Origin: WHSW01 sp963842795
Lineage (GTDB): Bacteria > Actinomycetota > Thermoleophilia > Solirubrobacterales > 70-9
NCBI GenBank assembly: GCA_963842795.1
Contig: CAWJHV010000009.1
Coordinates: forward strand, 62,001 to 126,000
DNA: 64,000 nucleotides
Direction of reading: 5' to 3'
How positions within the stretch are numbered: position 1 is the stretch's first letter; each line of letters begins with the position of its first letter. Made by a program: the position numbers and the translations under genes. Under the pieces are notes generated by a model. It was not told where the DNA came from and ran no database searches. It saw nothing but the letters and a program-made list of their open reading frames with translations. Shown in pieces: positions 16,928 to 27,200 of this stretch.

Positions 16928-17734
16928 TCATCCTCCTCGCGCCCTCCCACTGAGCTCGCCAAGCCGCGATGCGCTGCGCTCGTCCATCGGCAGGAAGGTC
17001 TCGATCGCGAGGTTTGCCGCCGTCACCTCCAGCGGTGCCCCGAGGGTGGCGATCACGGTGAAGAGACTGACCTCGCCGAGGGGTGTGCGCAGGTCCAGCG
17101 AGACCACGGGCTGGGTCGCGGGACTCGTCGGCGGATCGTCCGGGAGGTAGGACGCGACATCCTCGATCAGCTCGGCGAGGGCCGGATCGGCGTCCTCGCG
17201 GCTCCTTCGCCTCAGCTTCGTGATCAGTGGCGCGTTGCAGGCTGCGGTCATCGACGAGATCTTCGGCAGGCCGCCGGGGTGGACCCCGAGCCGGAGCATG
17301 TTGATCGGGGGCTCGAGCAGCTCGGGGTCGACCCCGTCCCAGAGGAGCGACGCGGCCCGATTCGCCTCGACCAAATTCCAGAGACCGTCGACGATCAACG
17401 CCGGGTTCGGCTCGTGTGCCTCCAGCAGCCGGCTGAGCGACTCGCGCAGCGGCCGCATCATCTCCCCGTCGAAGGGCTGCTCGAGGTAAGGCGGAGCAAA
17501 GCCGCCGGCGAGGAGCAGGCGGTTGCGCTCGGCGATCGGGAGGTCGAGGTGCTGGGCAAGGTGGACAAGGAGCTGGCGGCTCGGGCCCGAGCGGCCCGTC
17601 TCGACGAAGCTGAGGTGCTTGGTGGAGAGGTTCGCGTCCAGCGCCAACTCCATCTGCGTGAGCCGCCGCTGCGTGCGCCAGAAGCGGATCAGCTCACCGG
17701 CGGTCTGCGGCTCCCTCTCGCTCTGGACGGTCAC
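16928..17734 (-). CDS. XRE-family regulator with MmyB-like ligand domain
   Basis: The 268-residue protein has an N-terminal helix-turn-helix (residues ~12-70: LIRFWRTQRRLTQMELA ... LSTKHLSFVETGRSGPS). A C-terminal MmyB-like PAS-type domain follows (~95-255), with the motif NPALIVDGLWNLVEANRAA and the closing LFTVIATLGAPLEVTAANLAIETFLP. Regulators of this class often control a divergent oxidoreductase or hydrolase gene. It is divergent from an NTF2-like/hydrolase pair starting at 17840, with a 105-base intergenic region that is the likely operator site. Confidence 0.88.
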   Translation of the reverse strand: MTVQSEREPQTAGELIRFWRTQRRLTQMELALDANLSTKHLSFVETGRSGPSRQLLVHLAQHLDLPIAERNRLLLAGGFAPPYLEQPFDGEMMRPLRESLSRLLEAHEPNPALIVDGLWNLVEANRAASLLWDGVDPELLEPPINMLRLGVHPGGLPKISSMTAACNAPLITKLRRRSREDADPALAELIEDVASYLPDDPPTSPATQPVVSLDLRTPLGEVSLFTVIATLGAPLEVTAANLAIETFLPMDERSASRLGELSGRARGG

Positions 17735-17839
17735 GAGGCGAACGGTAGCGCCGGTTCTTTACATCGGAGGTAATCGACGCGCGGTCGTTGCTGGGAGATC
17801 GTTACCGCCACGAGCAAACGATCGAAGGAGGCAACCGAG

Positions 17840-18247
17840 ATGAACAACGCAGAGCAGCTCGCCGAGCGCTACACCGCGGTCTGGATGGAGCCGGATCGCG
17901 ACCGTCGCCGCAAGGCGATCGCCGATCTCTGGAGCGAGGACGCGATCCATATCCTCCAGCCCACGCAGGAGGTCTACGAGGCCGCCGCTGAGCGGGCCGT
18001 CAACCCGACCTGGCAGGTGCGCGGCCACGACGAACTGGAAGCGAGGGTGTCCTCCGCCTACGAGGATTTCGTGGCGAGCGGCCAGATGTCGTTTCAGCTG
18101 CGGGACGGCGCGAAGCGCCTTGGGGATGTGGTCACCTGGCGCTGGGAAGGGGTCTCACCGGATGGCGACGTGCTCGGATCCGGCCTCGAGTTCGTCATCC
18201 TCGCCGCCGACGGACGGATCGCGACCGACTACCAGTTCGTCGAGTGA
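17840..18247 (+). CDS. NTF2-like protein (SnoaL superfamily)
   Basis: The 135-residue protein starts at an ATG after a clear GAAGGAGGCAACCGAG box. Its pattern is NTF2-like: QLAERYTAVWMEPDRDRRRKAIADLWSEDAIH at the N-terminus, a hydrophobic central helix (ELEARVSSAYEDFVASG), then strands (QMSFQLRDGAKRLGDVVTWRWEGV and GLEFVILAADGRI). It resembles small proteins annotated as nuclear transport factor 2 family, often paired with hydrolases. Its stop overlaps the GTG start of the next gene by four bases, so the two are translationally coupled and probably both controlled by the XRE regulator. Confidence 0.78.
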   Translation: MNNAEQLAERYTAVWMEPDRDRRRKAIADLWSEDAIHILQPTQEVYEAAAERAVNPTWQVRGHDELEARVSSAYEDFVASGQMSFQLRDGAKRLGDVVTWRWEGVSPDGDVLGSGLEFVILAADGRIATDYQFVE

Positions 18248-19092
18248 GCGTGATGGCGACGGTGAAGGCAAACGGGGTCACGCTCGGGGTCGAGCACTTC
18301 GGCGACGCGGCGGCGCCGCTCGTTCTGCTCGCGGGCGGCACGACCATGCTCTCCTGGCCCGACGCGCTCTGCGAAGCGCTCGCGGGCGGCGGGCGCCACG
18401 TCGTGCGGTACGACCTGCGCGATTCCGGCGCGTCGACCACCGTCGATCCCAAGGCTCCGGCGTACACGCTGCGCGATCTCGCAGCCGACGCCGCGGCGCT
18501 CGCCCGCGAACTCGCCGACCGGCCGGCGCACCTGGCGGGCATCGGCGTGGGCGGGATGGTCGCCCAGGTCGCCGCGCTCGACCACCCCAACGCGTTCTCG
18601 GCGCTCACCCTCGCCGGAACGCGGCCCGTCGCTCCAGGTCGGGTCGACGACGACCTGCCCGACCATGACGCGGCGACGATGGACCGGCTGTTCTCGCGCT
18701 CGAGGCCCGACTGGTCCGACCGCGCCGCCGTGGCGGAGTTCGCCGCCGGCGGCGCGGAGATCCTCGGCGACGACCCCGCCGCGGCACGCGCGACCGCCGA
18801 GCGCATCTGGGATCGGACGCCGGACACGCAGCCCGCGGTGCAGATGGCCAACCAGCTGGGCATGGTGTTCGCCAAGCTCAACTGCAAGCCGCGGTGGCGC
18901 GAGCGCCTGTCCGAGCTCGCGATCCCGGCGCTGGTGATGCACGGGCGCCGCGATCCGTTCTTCCCTGTCGGCAACGGCGAAGCGCTCGCGCGCGAGATCC
19001 CCGGAGCGCGGCTGCTCGTGCTCGAACGGGCCGCGAGGGCGATCCCCGATGCGTCCGCCCGTGAAGTCGCGGCGGCGATGCTCGCGCTCTAG
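18244..19092 (+). CDS. alpha/beta-hydrolase-fold protein lacking catalytic Ser and His
   Basis: The 282-residue protein aligns with RdmC-like methylesterases/haloperoxidases: the strand and oxyanion region VLLAGGTTMLSW, then DLRDSGAS, then the elbow. The elbow reads AGIGVGGM, with glycine where the GxSxGG serine should be. The late catalytic turn reads ERAARAIP, with arginine where family members have the GH histidine. The acid in HGRRDPFFP is kept. Both losses are visible in the DNA and the frame is otherwise intact, so it is likely a non-hydrolytic fold member. It may act as a ligand-binding or scaffold protein, or use altered chemistry. It is coupled to the preceding NTF2-like gene. Confidence 0.8.
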   Translation: MSVMATVKANGVTLGVEHFGDAAAPLVLLAGGTTMLSWPDALCEALAGGGRHVVRYDLRDSGASTTVDPKAPAYTLRDLAADAAALARELADRPAHLAGIGVGGMVAQVAALDHPNAFSALTLAGTRPVAPGRVDDDLPDHDAATMDRLFSRSRPDWSDRAAVAEFAAGGAEILGDDPAAARATAERIWDRTPDTQPAVQMANQLGMVFAKLNCKPRWRERLSELAIPALVMHGRRDPFFPVGNGEALAREIPGARLLVLERAARAIPDASAREVAAAMLAL

Positions 19093-19202
19093 ACCGGGAT
19101 CCATCCCAAGCTCGGGATCAGCGCGCGCGGCGCGTGTGTGGAGCCGAGGCATGAGGGTATGGATGCTCCATAAACGTCGTTGGGCGCCACGGGAGGATTC
19201 GC

Positions 19203-21731
19203 ATGCACGTAAAGGCCGCCGTCTTCGCGACCACTCTGATGGCGGCACTTGCCGTCGCGGCCCCGGCCGCGGGGCAGGCGCCCTGCGATCCGACGCAGAC
19301 GCCGCCGCAGTTCCGCGGCGAGGTCCCGGCGCTCGCCGACGTGGTCCCGTTCCCGGGCGGTGAGGGGGGCGAGGTGACCACCGACCAGGCGTACGCCTAC
19401 ATGGAGGCGGTCGACCACGCCAGCGATCGGGTCGTCACCGGCGCGCTCGGCCAGCGCACGTGGCAGAGCCGCGAGTTGCGTTACGCGATCATCGGCAACC
19501 CCGGCCGGCTCGAGCCGGCCGCTCTGAGAGAGATCAAGGCGGCGGCCCAGGCGCTGCGCGACCCGCAGACCTCCGCGGCCGAAGCCCGTTCGCTCGCGCG
19601 GCGCTATCCGGAGATCCTCTGGGTCGCCTCCAACGTCCACGGCGGCGAGGAGTCGGGGACCGAGGGCTCGCTGCGGGTGCTCTACGAGCTCGCCGACCGC
19701 CGGGACTGCGCCGCGACGCGGATCCTCGCCAATGCGATCGTCGTCCTGCTCCCGATCCAGAACCCCGACGGCCGCGAGGCCGACACGCGCCGTAACGCCT
19801 ACGGCTTCGACCTCAACCGCGACTGGTTCGCCCGCACCCAGCCCGAGACCGACGCCAAGCTCGAGCTGTTGCGCGAGTACCCCGGCCCGCTGTTCATCGA
19901 CGCGCACGAGATGGGCGGCACGAGCTTCTTCTTCCCGCCGAATGCCGATCCCGTCTATCACGAGATCACCGACGAATCGATCAACTGGATCAACAACGTC
20001 TACGGCGCCGCGATGGCCGACGAGTTCGACCGCCAGGGCATCGACTACTTCAACCGTGACGTCTACGACCTCTTCTACATGGGCTACGGCGACACCGTGC
20101 CCGCGACCGGGTTCATCTCCGCCGGGATGACCTACGAGAAGGGCAGCGAGAGCCCGATCTCCGACCGCTCCTACGAGCAGTACCTGACCCAGTGGGTCTC
20201 CCTCTCCGAGGCGGCGACCTACAAGGAGGAGATCCTCACCGAGTGGGCCGCGGCCTGGCGGCAGGCGTACGCGGAGGGAGAGCGCGGGGTGCTGGAGCCG
20301 AACGAGCTGGTCAACCCGGGCGACCTCGTCACCCAGGTCCCCGACATGCGCGTGCGCAACTACTTCATCACCGAGCGCAGCGACGCCAAGCAGGACGAGG
20401 TCCAGGCGATGATCCGCCGGCTGCAGCGGATGGACGTCGACGTCTACAGGCTGCGAGAGGGCCTGTTCGTGCCCGACTTCACGGCCTACGGCCGCCCGAC
20501 CGACGACAAGTGGATGCCGCCGGGCACCTGGTACGTGCCGATGGCGCAGATGCAGAAGCACTGGGTGCAGGCGATGCTGCACGAGGACACCTACACCCCG
20601 TTCCCCTACTTCTACGACGTCACCGCGTGGAGCCAGCCGCTGCTGTTCAACGTTCACGGCGGCTACTCCGGCAGGCCCCTCGACGTCGACGCGCAGCGCG
20701 TCGCCGAGCTCGAGCAGCCGCAGGCCGAAGCGCCGGCCGAGCAGCCACGAATCGCTTTGTTCCAGCTCTCCGAGGACTCGACCTCGGCGATCGAGTCGAG
20801 CGGCTGGCTGCGCTACCTGCTCGACCGGGTCTGGAAGGTCGATTACGCCGACGTCACCGGCGCCGGGATCGCCCGCCGCGGCCTCGCCAACCGCGACGTC
20901 CTCGTGGTGCCCAACGGGCCCGCGGACGCCGGCCTCGCCGATCTCGGCGCCGCCGGGCGCCAGGCGATTCGCCGCTGGGTCAATCGCGGTGGCCATCTGG
21001 TCGCCTGGCGTGGAGGCACCGAGTTCGCGGCCCGGCTCGGGGTGAGCACGGCCACGCTCGAGGACCCGACCTCGGATGCCCCCGGCACCCTGTTCCGGGT
21101 CAGGGTCGACCGCGACAGCCCGCTGCACGCCGGGGTCGGCGACGAGGCCTACGCCTTCTACGAGTACGACAGCGTGATGACCGCGTCGTCGCCGGAGCAG
21201 GTCGCGGTCGAGTTCCCGCCCGCCACCTCCGGAGACTGGTTCGTCTCCGGCTTCGCCCAGCGCGCCGATGAGCTCGGCGGGACCGCCGCCGTGATCGACG
21301 AGCCGGTGGGCAGGGGGCGAGCCACCGTCTTCTCGGTCGAGCCGAACTATCGCGCCTTCACCACCGGGTTCCAGCAGATCCTGCGCGACACGCTGCTCGG
21401 CGCCGAGCCCGAGTCCGCGCGCGGGCGGTCCGCAGCGGCGGGCTCCGCGGCGCGGGCGACGCTCGAGCGGCGGGCGCGCGACGCCGCGCGCGGGCTGGTC
21501 GGCGACACGGAGGCGATCCGGCTCGCCGTCTCGCCCGCGACCGCGCCTGCGGCGGAGGACGTGCTCAGCGGCTTCGGCGCCAGCTACAGCGTCCAGCGCA
21601 GCCCCGGCCGGGTCGGCTACGTGATCGCCAACCCCGAGGGGCTCAGCGTCGACGAGCATCCATTCGCGCGCCTGCTTCCTGCGGCGCTCGAGGACGCCGG
21701 GGTCGCGACCATCGCGCTGCGGATGCCGTAG
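19203..21731 (+). CDS. secreted M14-family zinc carboxypeptidase-like protein
   Basis: The 842-residue protein has a signal peptide (residues 1-25) and an M14 domain. Zinc ligands are in SNVHGGEESG (His and Glu near residue 146-149) and in FIDAHEMGG (His near 233). The substrate-binding motifs IQNPDGREADTRRNAYGFDLNRDW are also present. After ~residue 500 a second module follows that resembles the class I glutaminase-like domains often appended to these enzymes (LLFNVHGGYSGRPLDV onward). It also has a late segment PVGRGRATVFSVEPNYRAF. It should be exported and act on peptides or peptidoglycan fragments. It has an upstream GGGAGGATTC box. Confidence 0.87.
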   Translation: MHVKAAVFATTLMAALAVAAPAAGQAPCDPTQTPPQFRGEVPALADVVPFPGGEGGEVTTDQAYAYMEAVDHASDRVVTGALGQRTWQSRELRYAIIGNPGRLEPAALREIKAAAQALRDPQTSAAEARSLARRYPEILWVASNVHGGEESGTEGSLRVLYELADRRDCAATRILANAIVVLLPIQNPDGREADTRRNAYGFDLNRDWFARTQPETDAKLELLREYPGPLFIDAHEMGGTSFFFPPNADPVYHEITDESINWINNVYGAAMADEFDRQGIDYFNRDVYDLFYMGYGDTVPATGFISAGMTYEKGSESPISDRSYEQYLTQWVSLSEAATYKEEILTEWAAAWRQAYAEGERGVLEPNELVNPGDLVTQVPDMRVRNYFITERSDAKQDEVQAMIRRLQRMDVDVYRLREGLFVPDFTAYGRPTDDKWMPPGTWYVPMAQMQKHWVQAMLHEDTYTPFPYFYDVTAWSQPLLFNVHGGYSGRPLDVDAQRVAELEQPQAEAPAEQPRIALFQLSEDSTSAIESSGWLRYLLDRVWKVDYADVTGAGIARRGLANRDVLVVPNGPADAGLADLGAAGRQAIRRWVNRGGHLVAWRGGTEFAARLGVSTATLEDPTSDAPGTLFRVRVDRDSPLHAGVGDEAYAFYEYDSVMTASSPEQVAVEFPPATSGDWFVSGFAQRADELGGTAAVIDEPVGRGRATVFSVEPNYRAFTTGFQQILRDTLLGAEPESARGRSAAAGSAARATLERRARDAARGLVGDTEAIRLAVSPATAPAAEDVLSGFGASYSVQRSPGRVGYVIANPEGLSVDEHPFARLLPAALEDAGVATIALRMP

Positions 21732-21761
21732 GCGGCCGCACACCGCTTTGATCGGACTTGC

Positions 21762-22634
21762 TCAGGCGCCTCCGGCACTCCTCGAATTCCTGCCCAGCCC
21801 GGTGTGCCCGACGATCGCCGGGACGATGGTTTCCCAATCGTCCCGGTAGACGCCGTGCCCCGCTCCGTCCAGCGTCAGCAGCCTCGCGTCGGGGATCTCG
21901 CCGGCGAGCGCCCTGCCGTGGCCCGGCGGGAACATCGGATCCGCGCTGCCGTGGATCACAAGCGTCGGCGCGGTGATCGCCGAGAGCGGTTCGTGCACCG
22001 ACCCATCGCCCGCCACGAGGTCGTGGTTCTGAACGGCGGGAAAATCGCGGGCGCGCTCGATCTCGCGGCGGACCAGGTCCCGGGTCGCAGCCTCGTCGAA
22101 CGCGCGCTGCTCTCCGGCGAGCATGCGCGAGTAGCCGACGAGGTACTCGATCACGGACGCGGGCTCCGACCAATCCACCTCAGCGGTGGACAGGAATCGA
22201 CCGAATTCCTCGGTCGGGGGCGGCAGCGCGCGCTCGACGGCAAGCGCGGGCGAGGTGCTGATCAGGACCAGCGAGCGGACGCGGTCGGGCGAGAGGACCG
22301 CCACCTCCTGCGCAATCCCGCCGCCGGCAGAGACGCCGACGAGGTGCGCAGCCTCGATGCCGTATGCGTCGAGGACGCCCGCGGCGTCGGCGGTCAGGTC
22401 GGCGCCGGTGTATCCGGGGTGACCGACCTCGTAGGTGACCGACCGGCCGGTGTCGCGATGGTCGTAACGGATCACGAACCGCCGACCGTCGGCGAGCCCG
22501 CGGCAGAAACCCTCCTCCCACCAGAGCATCGACGAGCCGATGCCCGCGACGAGGAGGATCGGCGGGTCCGCCTCCTCGCCGAAGGGCTCGGAGCAGAGCT
22601 CGACCCCGTTCACCTCGATCATGCGTTCAGTCAC
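21762..22634 (-). CDS. alpha/beta hydrolase with intact triad (RdmC-like)
   Basis: The frame is open to 22700, but the GTG at 22634 follows GGGAGGAACAC, a strong ribosome-binding site, and starts the family homology (VTERMIEVNGVELC). The 290-residue enzyme has ILLVAGIGSSMLWWEEGF, the nucleophile elbow LVGVSAGGGIA, the acid in HGSADPMFPPGH and the histidine in DGAGHGVYRDDW. It is therefore a complete Ser-His-Asp hydrolase of the same subfamily as the degenerate protein at 18244-19092. It is divergent from the GT2 gene, whose start lies 25 bases away. The substrate is unknown. Confidence 0.87.
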   Translation of the reverse strand: MTERMIEVNGVELCSEPFGEEADPPILLVAGIGSSMLWWEEGFCRGLADGRRFVIRYDHRDTGRSVTYEVGHPGYTGADLTADAAGVLDAYGIEAAHLVGVSAGGGIAQEVAVLSPDRVRSLVLISTSPALAVERALPPPTEEFGRFLSTAEVDWSEPASVIEYLVGYSRMLAGEQRAFDEAATRDLVRREIERARDFPAVQNHDLVAGDGSVHEPLSAITAPTLVIHGSADPMFPPGHGRALAGEIPDARLLTLDGAGHGVYRDDWETIVPAIVGHTGLGRNSRSAGGA

Positions 22635-22659
22635 GTGTTCCTCCCCTGGCGGCCTCGAT

Positions 22660-23745
22660 ATGGGAGGTAGCATCGATGATCCGCTGGCCCGATCAGTCAC
22701 ACAGCGCGGCGGCGCGCCCCTCGTGTCGGTTGTCGTCCCGACTCACGACCATGGCCCCACCCTCGTCCCGGCAGTGCGCAGCGCCTTGCGCCAGACCCTC
22801 GCCGAACTGGAGGTCCTGATCGTCGGTGACGGGATGCCGGCGCCGGCGGCCGAGGTCGCCCGTCGCCTCGAGCACGAGCACGAACGCGTGCGCCTCTTCG
22901 AGTTCGAGAAGGGCGCCCGCCACGGCGAGGTGCATCGCGACCGGGTGATCGAGCACGATGCCCGCGGACGTTTCGTCCTCTACCTCTCCGACGACGATCT
23001 CTGGCTACCCGAGCACGCCGAGACGCTCGTCGCCGCGCTCGCAGCGGCGGACTTCGTCGGGGGTACCGCGGCGTCCGTGCTACCGCAGGGCCTCGCCCTC
23101 ACGCCCGCGCACGACCTCTCACGCTCGGACTTTCGGCCTCTGTTGCTGTCGCCCAGCCGGGTCTGGAACGCGATCCCGCTCTCCGTGGCCGGCCACAGTC
23201 GGGCGGCCTACCTTCGCAGCGGAGCACGGTGGAGCCCGGCACCGAGCACGATCTGGACCGATCTGCACTTCTATCGCGGTCTGCTCGGAGACGAGCGGAT
23301 CGGGGCCGCGAGCTCGGACGAGGTCACCTGTCTCCACTTCGCGGCCGCCGAACGGAACGGGATGACCAGCGCCGAGCGTGTGTCGGAGCTCGAGCGCTGG
23401 GGCCGGCGGCTCGAGGATGCGGGCGAGCTGACCACGATTCGCCGCGAGTTCGAAGCAGCCCGGCGGGCCAGAGCGGTCGAGGCGGAGGTGCGGGCGGCCG
23501 AGGCGCACCGGTCGCTGACCGAGGCCTATTTCGAAGCCCGCCATCTGGAAGCCCGGGCGGCCGAGGCCGAGCGCCTCAGGGGCGCCCTCGAGCACAGCCT
23601 CCATGCGGTCGAGGCGACCCTGACGTGGCGGTTGCGCGTCTGGCTCCGCAACACGCCCGCGGGGCGGCTCGTGGCGGCCGGCATCTGCAAGTGGCGCCGA
23701 CGGACTGCCGAACGCCGCGGGTATACGGTGAACCGATGGAGGTGA
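22660..23745 (+). CDS. family 2 glycosyltransferase with C-terminal coiled coil
   Basis: The ATG at 22660 gives 361 residues. Residues ~22-130 form a GT-A domain starting SVVVPTHDHGPTLVPAVRSAL, with the metal-binding acidic motif YLSDDDLWLPEH. After the catalytic region there is a long alanine/glutamate-rich coiled coil (~245-325: AEVRAAEAHRSLTEAYFEARHLEARAAE) and a basic C-terminus (CKWRRRTAERRG). Such tails can contact the membrane or a partner protein. Its stop overlaps the start of the RmlC-like gene by ten bases, so the two are probably one surface-glycan unit. Confidence 0.85.
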   Translation: MGGSIDDPLARSVTQRGGAPLVSVVVPTHDHGPTLVPAVRSALRQTLAELEVLIVGDGMPAPAAEVARRLEHEHERVRLFEFEKGARHGEVHRDRVIEHDARGRFVLYLSDDDLWLPEHAETLVAALAAADFVGGTAASVLPQGLALTPAHDLSRSDFRPLLLSPSRVWNAIPLSVAGHSRAAYLRSGARWSPAPSTIWTDLHFYRGLLGDERIGAASSDEVTCLHFAAAERNGMTSAERVSELERWGRRLEDAGELTTIRREFEAARRARAVEAEVRAAEAHRSLTEAYFEARHLEARAAEAERLRGALEHSLHAVEATLTWRLRVWLRNTPAGRLVAAGICKWRRRTAERRGYTVNRWR

Positions 23746-24239
23746 GGCCCGACGCGCCGCGGGATCCGGCCTCGACCGGGCCGAGGATCGAGGGCGTCCA
23801 GGTGGTGCGGTTGCATCGCTTCGCCGACCACCGCGGATCGCTCACGCCGATCATGGCCGACTCGTCCTTCTGGGCCGAGCCGGTCGTCCACGCCTACAGA
23901 ATCACGATCCGGCCGGGCCGGATCAAAGGATGGGGGATGCACAGGCTCCAGGCCGATCGCTACTACATCGAAGCTGGTCGAGTTCGGGTCGTCCTCTACG
24001 ACGGACGCGTGGAGTCCGACACCCACGAGGAGTTCGACGAGTTCGGATTCGATGAGACGACGCCGGCCCTGGTCCGGATCCCGCCCGGCGTCTGGCACGC
24101 GGACCAGAACACCGGTGACACCGATGCGGTGATCCTCAACTTCCCGACGCGCGCATACGACCCCGCGGGCCCCGACAAGCACCGCATCGATCCGCACTCG
24201 GGCGAGATCCCGTTCGATTGGAGCCTGCGCGACTCCTAG
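23736..24239 (+). CDS. RmlC-like cupin (dTDP-sugar 3,5-epimerase family)
   Basis: The ATG at 23736 lies inside the last codons of the glycosyltransferase gene. The 167-residue protein has the RmlC-like layout: VVRLHRFADHRGSLTPIM, the barrel motif GWGMHRLQADRYYIEAGRVRVVLYD, and PALVRIPPGVWHADQNTGDTDAVILNFPT. A histidine following GWGM matches the catalytic base position of dTDP-4-dehydrorhamnose 3,5-epimerases. No RmlA/B/D genes accompany it, so it may be a divergent epimerase or sugar-binding cupin. It probably supplies or modifies the donor for the coupled glycosyltransferase. Confidence 0.78.
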   Translation: MEVRPDAPRDPASTGPRIEGVQVVRLHRFADHRGSLTPIMADSSFWAEPVVHAYRITIRPGRIKGWGMHRLQADRYYIEAGRVRVVLYDGRVESDTHEEFDEFGFDETTPALVRIPPGVWHADQNTGDTDAVILNFPTRAYDPAGPDKHRIDPHSGEIPFDWSLRDS

Positions 24240-24251
24240 TCGAGCAGACCC

Positions 24252-27200
24252 CTAATTGTGATCGGGGATCGTCGCCGTACCCGGCAAGCCGTTCGTGCCG
24301 TTGTTGCCCGAGGTTCCGGCGATGCCGTCAAGGCCGTCCTGTCCGTCCAGGGTCGAGTCGCCCCCTCCGCCAAGGCCGCCACTTGCGCCATGGCCGAGGA
24401 AGCCGCCGGCGCCACCGCAGCCGGGGAACGCGGGGTTGGGGCCACAGTCGCCGTGCCCGATGGCGCCGGCGACGACGGTGTTGGCGCTGAAGGTGTTGGC
24501 CGTATTGACGATCAACGGAACGTCGGTGATGTACGCCCCACCGCTGCCGTTGCCGCCGCTGCCGCCGGCACCGCCGTTGCCGCCTTTCCCGCCGTTGCCG
24601 CCGTTGCCGCCGCGGCCGCCGGGCGCCGGGCCGGTGGGGGGCTCGCCGCCGGCGCCGTTGCCGCCGCTGCCGCCGCTGCCTCCGCCGCCGCCGGGTCCCC
24701 CGCCCCCGCCGCGACCCGCTGCACCGCCGTCGCCGCCCTTGGCTGAGTCGTTCGAGAACGAGATGTGGTCCAGGCGAAGGATCGTCGACGGATTCGGCGC
24801 CGCCGGGGGCTCGTAGTTGTAGATCCCGCCACCGAAGCCCGAGCCGCCCTTGCCGCCGTTGCCGCCGGTGCCGCCCGTGGCGGCCCCCCTCCCACTGGCT
24901 CCGGCGCCGCCGCGACCGGCGTTGCCGCCCGCCCCGCCTGCCGCCCCGCCGTTCCCGCCGTTGGCGCCGAGGCCGCCGTTGCCGCCGCTGCCGCCGGCGC
25001 CCCCGGTGCCCCCGTCACCGCCGCGGCCGCCGACCCCGCCGATCGCTCGGTCGAGGTTGACGCCAAACCCGCCCAACGTTGCCTCGCCGGAGTTGAATAG
25101 ACCACCGCCCTGCGCGTTGCCCCCCATGCCGGCAGGACCGCCGTTTCCGCCCCTGCCCGCGACCCCTGGCGAGAGCGCCCGGACCCCTGTGCCGCCCGTT
25201 CCCCCTTGTCCACCACCGCCCGAGCCGTGACCGAGGCCCCCGTTCCCGCCGCTGCTGGCAGCGCCGCCGACGAGGCCGACCGAGTTGCCGGCCCCTCCGG
25301 GGCCGCCGGAGCCGCCCTCACCGCCGGCGCCCCCCGTCGCGGTCGCGCTCGAGATCGGTCCGCCGCTCAGGGTGATCACGGCACCCGCGGCGTTGTAGAT
25401 CGCGCCACCCTGCGCGCTCCCGCCGTTACCGCCGCGCGCGCCGACCGAGCCCGGGGTTCCCCCGGGGCCCGTGCCCCCGGCCCCACCGCTCGCACCGGCG
25501 CCGCCTCCTCCGCCGTCAGCGTCGGTAGGGCCGCCGGCCCCGCCGCCGCCGGCGGTCCCGGCCCTGGCGCCCAGCCCACCCGCGCCGCCGCTGCCGCCGC
25601 TGCCGCCGAAACCACCCCGGCCGCCGGCGCCGCCGATTGCCTGATCGCCCGTGAAGGAGGCGGCCACCGTCGCGTTGCCGCGGTTCTGAAGCGCCCCGCC
25701 CGAGGCGGCACCGCCGGCGCCGCCGGCCCCGGCCGCGCCCCCGGCGCCAGGCTGCGAGGACATCGACCCGCGACCGCCCGCGCCCCCGGCGCCGCCGTTG
25801 CCGCCGGATCCCGAACCCGAGGTCACACTGAAGCCGCCGCCCGCGGCGCCGCCGATGCCGCCCTGGGTGGCGAAGTTGGACGAGATCGCGCTCGTGCCGC
25901 CCGCGCCGCCGCCGCCCCCGCCGCCGCCGAGACCGCCTCGGGCGGCGTTGGTGGTGAAGACGCCGCCGGTGATGGTCAGGCTTCTCGACGGCCCCTGGAA
26001 GATCGCGCCGCCCTGGCCGGCAGCGGCCGCGCCGCCCTTGCCGCCGATGCCGCCGTTGCCGCCCGTCCCGCCCGTTCCGCCATTGCCCCCGGTGCCGCCG
26101 TCGCCACCGGTCTTGCTCTCGGAGTCGCCGTTGCCCCCGGCGCCCGCGACCCCCGGGGACCCGCCGAATCCTCCGCTTGCCCCGGTGCCGCCGTTGCCGC
26201 CGACGCCGCCGCCGCCGCCGCCCACGACGTTGTTCTGGAACTGGTCGTTCTGGGCCACCAACGAGGCCGTGGCGTAGATCGCCCCGCCCTGGCCCACCGC
26301 TCCAGGGCCCCCCGCCCCGCCCGCGCCCCCGGGCGAACCGCTACCGCCGTCGCCGCCGTTGCCGGCATCCCCGCCCTTGCCGCCGGCCGGGCCGGTGGTC
26401 CCATTGCCCCCCTTGCCGCCCTTGCCGGCGAAGTTCGCGAACCCACCGAAGCCACCATTGCCACCGTTGCCGCCGCCGGCCGAGTTGCCGGTGAAGGTCG
26501 CGTTCGCGATCTGAGCCGTCGCCGACCCGGAGACGAACACCGCGCCGCCTTGGCCCGTGGCTCCGGGTCCGCCGGCTCCGCCGTTGCCGCCCGCGCTGCC
26601 GTCCGCCCCGGTGCCGCCGTCGCCGCCGTTCGCCCCGGTGCCCCCGCTCTCGGTGGCCCCCCCGCCGAGGCCGCCGTCGCCGCCGAGGGCGCCGGGGCTC
26701 TGGAGCCCGGAGGTACCGCCCCGGCCGCCGGTCCCGGAATGCGCCTGATTGGCGGAGAGGGTGGTGCCGCTGATCGAGAGCGAGCCGGTGCTGTAGATGC
26801 CCCCGCCCCTGCCGGCGCCGGCCGCGCCGCCTGCGCCGCCTGCGCCGCTGTCGCCGCTCGCGCCACCGCGTCCGCCGCGGCCACCCGCAGCGGGCGCCAA
26901 GCTGTCGCTGCCGCCGGCGCCACCGCCACCGCCGGCCCCGCCACGCCCGCCGGCGCCGCCGTTGCCGCCGGTGCCGCCGTCGCCGCCGGCCGCAACGTTG
27001 CTGGTGATCGAGCCGCCGGTGATGCTCAGGGACCCCCTGTTGTAAATCGCCCCGCCGAGGCCGGCCCCGCCGGCGCCACCCGAACCGCCGTCGCCGCCGT
27101 GACCGCCGGCGCCGCCGATGGCACCGTTCCCGGCCGCTCCGCCGGGACAGGTGAGGCCGACCGGCGGCCTGAAGCCCTGTGCGCCGGCGCCGCCGAACCC

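Noticed and set aside
19089..21743. 884-codon minus-strand open frame opposite the M14 peptidase
   Set aside because: No recognisable domain; the plus-strand frame carries zinc-ligand motifs and a signal peptide. GC-rich DNA often leaves the antisense open.
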